NCBI RefSeq assembly: GCF_036178145.1
Contig: NZ_CP108067.1
Coordinates: forward strand, 7,696,001 to 7,760,000
DNA from: Streptomyces sp. NBC_00273
GTDB lineage: Bacteria; Actinomycetota; Actinomycetes; Streptomycetales; Streptomycetaceae
DNA length: 64,000 nt
Direction of reading: 5' to 3'
Part shown: positions 59,635-64,000 of the stretch, piece after piece
Position numbering within the stretch: position 1 is the first letter of the stretch
How the letters are laid out: every line of letters starts with the position of its first letter
Position numbers and translations under genes: made by a program
The notes under the pieces: generated by a model
Seen by the model: only the letters and a program-made list of their open reading frames with translations
The model's database searches: none
What the model was told of the DNA's origin: nothing

Positions 59635-61617
59635 ATGACCTCAGCCACGCAGCCGGAACCCCTCTGGGCGCCGGGCCCCGACCGGATCGCCGCGGCCCGG
59701 ATCACCGCCTTCCAGGCCTGGGCCGCCGAGCGCCACGGAGCCCCCGCCGACGGCGGCTACCCCGCCCTGCACAGCTGGTCCGTCGACGAGCTCGACACCT
59801 TCTGGCAGGCCGTCGCCGAGTGGTTCGACGTCCGCTTCACCACCCCGTACGCATCCGTCCTCGCCGACCGCTCCATGCCCGGCGCGCAGTGGTTCACCGG
59901 AGCCACCCTCAACTACGCCGAGCACGCCCTGCGCGCCGCCGAGGACCCGGCCCGCGCCGACGACCCCGCCCTGCTGTACGTGGACGAGACCCACGAGTCC
60001 GTCCCGGTCACCTGGGCCGAGCTCCGCCGCCAGGTCGGCTCGCTCACGGCCGAACTGCGCGCCCTCGGCGTACGCCCCGGCGACCGGATCAGCGGCTACC
60101 TCCCCAACATCCCCGAGGCCGTCGTCGCCCTCCTCGCCACCGCCGCCGTCGGCGGGGTCTGGACCTCCTGCGCCCCCGACTTCGGAGCCCGCAGCGTCCT
60201 CGACCGCTTCCAGCAGGTCGAGCCCGTCGTCCTGTTCACCGTGGACGGGTACCGCTACGGGGGCAAGGAGCACGACCGCCGCGACACCGTCGCCGAGCTC
60301 CGCGCGGACCTCCCGTCCCTGCGCGCCGTCGTCCACATCCCGCTCCTCGGCACGCCCGCCCCCGCCGGCGCCCTCGACTGGTCCGCCCTGACCTCGGCCG
60401 ACACCGAGCCCGTCTTCGAGCCGGTCCCCTTCGACCACCCCCTCTGGGTGCTGTACTCCTCCGGTACGACCGGGCTCCCCAAGGCCATCGTCCAGTCCCA
60501 GGGCGGCATCCTCCTCGAACACCTCAAGCAGCTCGGCCTGCACTGCGACCTCGGCCCCGAGGACCGGTTCTTCTGGTACACCTCCACCGGCTGGATGATG
60601 TGGAACTTCCTCGTCTCCGGCCTGCTCACCGGCACGACCGTCGTCCTCTACGACGGCAGCCCCGGCTACCCCGACACGGGCGCCCAGTGGCGCATCGCCG
60701 AGCGCACCCGCGCCACCCTGTACGGCACCTCCGCCGCCTACGTCATGGCCTGCCGCAAGGCCGAGGTCCACCCGGCCCGCGACTTCGACCTCTCCGCCGT
60801 GAAGTGCGTGGCCACCACCGGCTCCCCGCTGCCGCCCGACGGCTTCCGCTGGCTCCACGAGGAGGTCGCCGAAGACCTCTGGATCGCCTCCGTCAGCGGC
60901 GGCACCGACGTCTGCAGCTGCTTCGCGGGCGCCGTTCCCACCCTCCCGGTGCACATCGGCGAACTCCAGGCCGCCTGCCTCGGCACGGACCTCCAGGCCT
61001 GGGACCCCTCCGGAAAGCCGGTCACCGGCGAGGTCGGCGAGCTCGTCGTCACCAACCCCATGCCGTCCATGCCGATCCACTTCTGGAACGACCCCGACGG
61101 CAGCCGCTACCGCGACAGCTACTTCGAGATGTTCCCGGGCGTCTGGCGCCACGGCGACTGGATCACCATGACCGACCACGGCTCGGTGATCATCCACGGT
61201 CGCTCCGACTCCACGCTCAACCGCCAGGGCGTCCGCATGGGCTCCGCCGACATCTACGAGGCCGTCGAACGCCTCCCCGAGATCAAGGAATCCCTGGTCA
61301 TCGGCCTGGAGGAGCCGAACGGCGGCTACTGGATGCCGCTCTTCGTCCACCTCGCCCCCGGCGCGACCCTCGACGACGACCTGCGCGCCCGGATCAAGGC
61401 GACGATCCGCGAGGAACTCTCCCCGCGCCACGTCCCCGACGAGGTCATCGAGGTCCCGGCCATTCCGCACACCCTCACCGGCAAGCGCATCGAGGTCCCG
61501 ATCAAGCGCCTGCTCCAGGGCGCCCCCCTGGCCAAGGCCGTCAACCCGGGCTCCGTCGACAACCTCGACCTCCTGCGCTTCTACGAGGAGCTGGCCCGCA
61601 CCCGCACCCGCGGCTGA
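59635..61617 (+). CDS. Acetoacetyl-CoA synthetase (acetoacetate-CoA ligase)
   Basis: A 660-residue ANL-family adenylate-forming enzyme. LYSSGTTGLPKAIVQSQGG is the P-loop motif, KCVATTGSPLPPDGFRWLHEEV and SGGTDVCSCFAGA define the acetoacetate subfamily, and the C-terminus has PHTLTGKRIEVPIKRLLQG with the acyl-activating lysine. It turns acetoacetate plus CoA into acetoacetyl-CoA with ATP. The ATG has CGGGAG upstream. It is divergent from the GH31 gene. I recall a similarly placed gene in S. coelicolor. Confidence 0.93.
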   Translation: MTSATQPEPLWAPGPDRIAAARITAFQAWAAERHGAPADGGYPALHSWSVDELDTFWQAVAEWFDVRFTTPYASVLADRSMPGAQWFTGATLNYAEHALRAAEDPARADDPALLYVDETHESVPVTWAELRRQVGSLTAELRALGVRPGDRISGYLPNIPEAVVALLATAAVGGVWTSCAPDFGARSVLDRFQQVEPVVLFTVDGYRYGGKEHDRRDTVAELRADLPSLRAVVHIPLLGTPAPAGALDWSALTSADTEPVFEPVPFDHPLWVLYSSGTTGLPKAIVQSQGGILLEHLKQLGLHCDLGPEDRFFWYTSTGWMMWNFLVSGLLTGTTVVLYDGSPGYPDTGAQWRIAERTRATLYGTSAAYVMACRKAEVHPARDFDLSAVKCVATTGSPLPPDGFRWLHEEVAEDLWIASVSGGTDVCSCFAGAVPTLPVHIGELQAACLGTDLQAWDPSGKPVTGEVGELVVTNPMPSMPIHFWNDPDGSRYRDSYFEMFPGVWRHGDWITMTDHGSVIIHGRSDSTLNRQGVRMGSADIYEAVERLPEIKESLVIGLEEPNGGYWMPLFVHLAPGATLDDDLRARIKATIREELSPRHVPDEVIEVPAIPHTLTGKRIEVPIKRLLQGAPLAKAVNPGSVDNLDLLRFYEELARTRTRG

Positions 61618-61680
61618 GGCCACTGTCAGTGGCGATGGTTACTCTGAGTTAGCAATTGATTGCGATGCTCAGGGGGAGCC

Positions 61681-62604
61681 ATGCCACGCAAGAACGACAC
61701 CGGAGCGCAGACCGGCGCGCACCGGACCCGCACCACCGACCGGCGCCGCCTGCTGCGCCGCGAGGTCCCCGGCACCGTCGGCCTCCTGGCCGACGCCGGG
61801 GACTTCGCGGCCATGCGCGGCTACCGCAGCTTCACCTTCGACGACCACCAGGACTACCTCCACCACGTGGACGGCCTGCTCAGGTCCCGCGCGGCCCAGG
61901 GCATCCACACCACCGTCGCCCTCTTCGACCCCGAGGAGTACGCCGAATTCTGCGGGGAGACCGGCCTCGACCCGGACACCTCCGAAACCCGCGCCCGCTT
62001 CACCGCCGAGCTGGCGGGCAGCGGCGCCCTCCTGCCCTACAGCGGCCAGCCCATCGACGAGCTGGTCCCGCTCCTCGTCGACGAAGCCGTCCGCCAGGCC
62101 ACCTGGGAGTACGCCACCGGCGTCCTCGCCGAGGTCGGCCACTGCGCGGACTGTGGCGAGGACATCGGCCACTCCTCCTTCGACCGCGCCACGGACGCGC
62201 TCAAACGCCTCGTGGCCGGCGCCGGACCCGGCCACCACCACTTCGTGTGCAGCATCCCGACCGAAACACAACAGCTCGTCGCCGTCCTCCACGCCGACAC
62301 CACCGACGACCCGGACGCCCCGCCCCGCGTCGACAGCCGGGCGGGCCTCGACTTCGTGACGGTCCTCGCCGCGGGACTCGCCCTCGGCGGCCCCGGGGGA
62401 CTGGTGGTCCGCACCACCGGTGAGGGCCGCCGCGACCGGGTCCACGGCTGGCGCCTGGACCGCGGCCGGCTCACCGCCCTGTCGGCCGCGGCCGTCTTCA
62501 ACGCCTACTGCACCGACGCCGACACCGGAGAACCCGTCGCCCCCGAATCGGGCGTCGAATACTGCCCGGGGTACGAGGTCGACGCACCCGGACCGCACCA
62601 CTGA
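61681..62604 (+). CDS. Soluble protein of unknown function
   Basis: A 307-residue protein with a basic N-terminus and RSFTFDDHQDYLHHVDGLLRSRAAQGIHTTVALFDPEEYAEFC, key SFTFDDHQDYLHHVDGLL. The central CADCGEDIGHSSFDRATDALKRL carries a lone CxxC. The C-terminal half is not recognisable. There is no signal peptide or membrane helix. The ATG has GGGGGAGCC upstream, and GCAAT-TG-ATTGC lies just before it at about 61654. I do not know the family. Confidence 0.65.
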   Translation: MPRKNDTGAQTGAHRTRTTDRRRLLRREVPGTVGLLADAGDFAAMRGYRSFTFDDHQDYLHHVDGLLRSRAAQGIHTTVALFDPEEYAEFCGETGLDPDTSETRARFTAELAGSGALLPYSGQPIDELVPLLVDEAVRQATWEYATGVLAEVGHCADCGEDIGHSSFDRATDALKRLVAGAGPGHHHFVCSIPTETQQLVAVLHADTTDDPDAPPRVDSRAGLDFVTVLAAGLALGGPGGLVVRTTGEGRRDRVHGWRLDRGRLTALSAAAVFNAYCTDADTGEPVAPESGVEYCPGYEVDAPGPHH

Positions 62605-62620
62605 CCGGTCCGGAACGGAC

Positions 62621-62653
62621 CGAGGGGCCCTCGCCACCGGCGAAGGCCCCTCG
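62621..62653. terminator. Bidirectional terminator before ptsI end
   Basis: CGAGGGGCCCTCGCC (62621-62635) pairs with 62639-62653 at 14 of 15 positions, between convergent genes. Confidence 0.85.
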
Positions 62654-62673
62654 AAACCACACCACACCACCGG

Positions 62674-64000
62674 CTACTCGCCGGACAGCACCGCCTGCGC
62701 GGCCACACGGGCCTCTTCGGCGCTGTCCGCCGCACGGGCCGCCGCTGCGGCACGCTCGCACTGGGCCAGCGTGTACTTGGCGAGCGTCGCCCGCACATAG
62801 GGGATCGAAGCGGCACCCATCGATAGAGAGGTGACACCCAGACCGGTCAGCACACAGGCCAGCAGCGGATCGGAAGCGGCCTCGCCACAGACGCCGCAGC
62901 TCTTGCCCTCCGCCTTGGCGGCATCCGCCGACAGGGCGATCAGGTCGAGCAGCGCCGGCTGCCACGGGTCCTGGAGCCGCGAGACGGCACCGACCTGACG
63001 GTCGGCGGCGAAGGCGTATTGGGCCAGGTCGTTCGTGCCCAGCGACAGGAACTCGACTTCCTGGAGGATGGAGCGTGCCCGCAGCGCGGCGGAGGGGATC
63101 TCCACCATCGCGCCGAACTTCGCCTTCAGACCGGCCTCCCGGCAGGCGTCCGCAAAGGCCTTGGCATCGATCCGGTCGGCGACCATCGGCGCCATGACCT
63201 CAAGGTAGACCGGCAGCCCCTCGGCGGCCTTGGCCAGCGCGGTGAGCTGCGTACGCAGCACGTCCGGGTGGTCGAGCAGCGAGCGCAGCCCGCGCACACC
63301 CAGCGCCGGGTTGGGCTCGTCGCCCGGCGTCAGGAAGTCCAGCGGCTTGTCGGCGCCGGCATCGAGCACCCTCACGACGACCCGACCCTCGGGGAAGGCC
63401 TCGAGCACCTTGCGGTAGGACTCGATCTGCTTCTCCTCCGACGGCGCCTTCTTGCTGTCGTCCAGGAAGAGGAACTCGGTGCGGAACAGACCCACACCCT
63501 CCGCCCCCGCCTCGACGGCGGCCGGCACGTCGGCGGGACCGCCGACATTGGCCAGCAGCGGCACCTTGTGACCGTCGGAGGTCGCACCCGGACCGGACGA
63601 CGCGGCCAGAGCCGCCCGGCGCTCGGCAGCCGCGGCCTCCAGCTCGGCCCGCTTCTGCGGCGACGGGTTCAGGAACAGGTCGCCCGTGCTCCCGTCCACC
63701 GCGATCACGGTGCCCTCGGCGATCTCACCGGCACCCGGCAGGGCCACGATCGCCGGCACGCCCAGCGCCCGCGCGAGGATCGCGCTGTGGCTGGTCGGCC
63801 CGCCCTCCTCGGTCACGAAACCGAGGACGAGCGCCGGGTCGAGCAGCGCCGTGTCGGCGGGAGCCAGGTCCCGCGCGATCAGCACGTACGGCTCGTCACT
63901 GTCGGGCACGCCCGGCATCGGGACGCCCAGCAGCCGCGCCACGATGCGGTTGCGCACGTCGTCCAGGTCGGCGACCCGGCCGGCCATGTACTCGCCGGCC
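62674..64000 (-). CDS. ptsI: PTS enzyme I (PtsI), 5' truncated by window
   Basis: The frame is open to the window end and begins mid-protein at AGEYMAGRVADLDDVRNRI. GGPTSHSAILARALGVPA holds the histidine that is phosphorylated by phosphoenolpyruvate. VGLFRTEFLFLDDSKKAPSEEKQ and EFLSLGTNDLAQYAFAADRQ are the PEP-binding barrel motifs. It passes phosphate to HPr for sugar uptake. The N-terminal HPr-binding part and the start lie outside the window. The C-terminus ends ADSAEEARVAAQAVLSGE. Confidence 0.95.
   Translation of the reverse strand, partial: AGEYMAGRVADLDDVRNRIVARLLGVPMPGVPDSDEPYVLIARDLAPADTALLDPALVLGFVTEEGGPTSHSAILARALGVPAIVALPGAGEIAEGTVIAVDGSTGDLFLNPSPQKRAELEAAAAERRAALAASSGPGATSDGHKVPLLANVGGPADVPAAVEAGAEGVGLFRTEFLFLDDSKKAPSEEKQIESYRKVLEAFPEGRVVVRVLDAGADKPLDFLTPGDEPNPALGVRGLRSLLDHPDVLRTQLTALAKAAEGLPVYLEVMAPMVADRIDAKAFADACREAGLKAKFGAMVEIPSAALRARSILQEVEFLSLGTNDLAQYAFAADRQVGAVSRLQDPWQPALLDLIALSADAAKAEGKSCGVCGEAASDPLLACVLTGLGVTSLSMGAASIPYVRATLAKYTLAQCERAAAAARAADSAEEARVAAQAVLSGE

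Noticed and set aside
1..64000. CRISPR arrays, insertion sequences or integrated phage
   Set aside because: No regularly spaced repeats, transposase, integrase or phage structural genes were seen; only short local repeats and one REP-like element.

Overview
The window is high-GC actinobacterial chromosome, almost certainly from Streptomyces. The evidence is the codon bias, the many GTG starts, smeA-sffA (sporulation septation), an rbpA gene behind a SigR-type promoter, a conservon (CvnABCD), and leaderless -10 boxes 6-7 bases before start codons. From memory, the gene order resembles the SCO1391-SCO1443 region of S. coelicolor read in reverse. It looks like core chromosome: I see no integrase, transposase, CRISPR array or tRNA.

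Layout. 1-5421: a riboflavin operon (ribD partial, ribE, ribM transporter, ribBA, ribH) running into hisE, hisG and a PH-domain membrane protein. 5422-8062: two overlapping CNNM/CorC-type membrane protein genes behind a strongly structured leader whose last hairpin holds the ribosome binding site. 8572-14884: a GT-C membrane glycosyltransferase, a TPR-AAA+ ATPase with a TTA codon, a uridine-kinase-like protein and an exported C39-type peptidase. 14983-19355: SPW-repeat and small membrane proteins, a decayed stretch, a TetR/acyl-CoA dehydrogenase pair and a HIT-like protein. 19805-26677: a SWGVRP-motif protein paired with an APH-like phosphotransferase, an Lrp/AsnC regulator, an amidohydrolase, polyprenol-phosphate mannose synthase and FxsA. 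26774-35849: rbpA, a UMF1-type MFS transporter, GDPD, a MocR regulator, smeA-sffA, an ankyrin protein and a HEAT-repeat protein. 35921-39860: an ECF sigma factor with a membrane partner that may be its anti-sigma factor, and the 5-oxoprolinase genes pxpABC. 39960-47444: a three-gene SMC-like operon (kleisin-like, MukE-like and a 1,582-residue SMC ATPase) with no nuclease or topoisomerase-like partner. 47488-52723: a small membrane protein and the conservon. 52869-57024: a thiolase/OB-fold pair, DUF962, NUDIX, and an AHSA1-ArsR-AHSA1 operon under a large palindrome. 57066-64000: a GH31 glycosidase, acetoacetyl-CoA synthetase, an unknown protein, and ptsI (partial).

The stretch that looks least described is the orphan MukBEF/Wadjet-like operon, whose ATPase has LDNP where a LDE-type Walker B is expected. 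After it I rank the CNNM leader RNA, the degenerate P-loop of SffA, the 23-3-23 palindrome at the ArsR operon, and the duplicated two-cysteine ectodomain of the sigma-factor partner. All functional calls come from reading motifs and gene order by eye; no database search was run.
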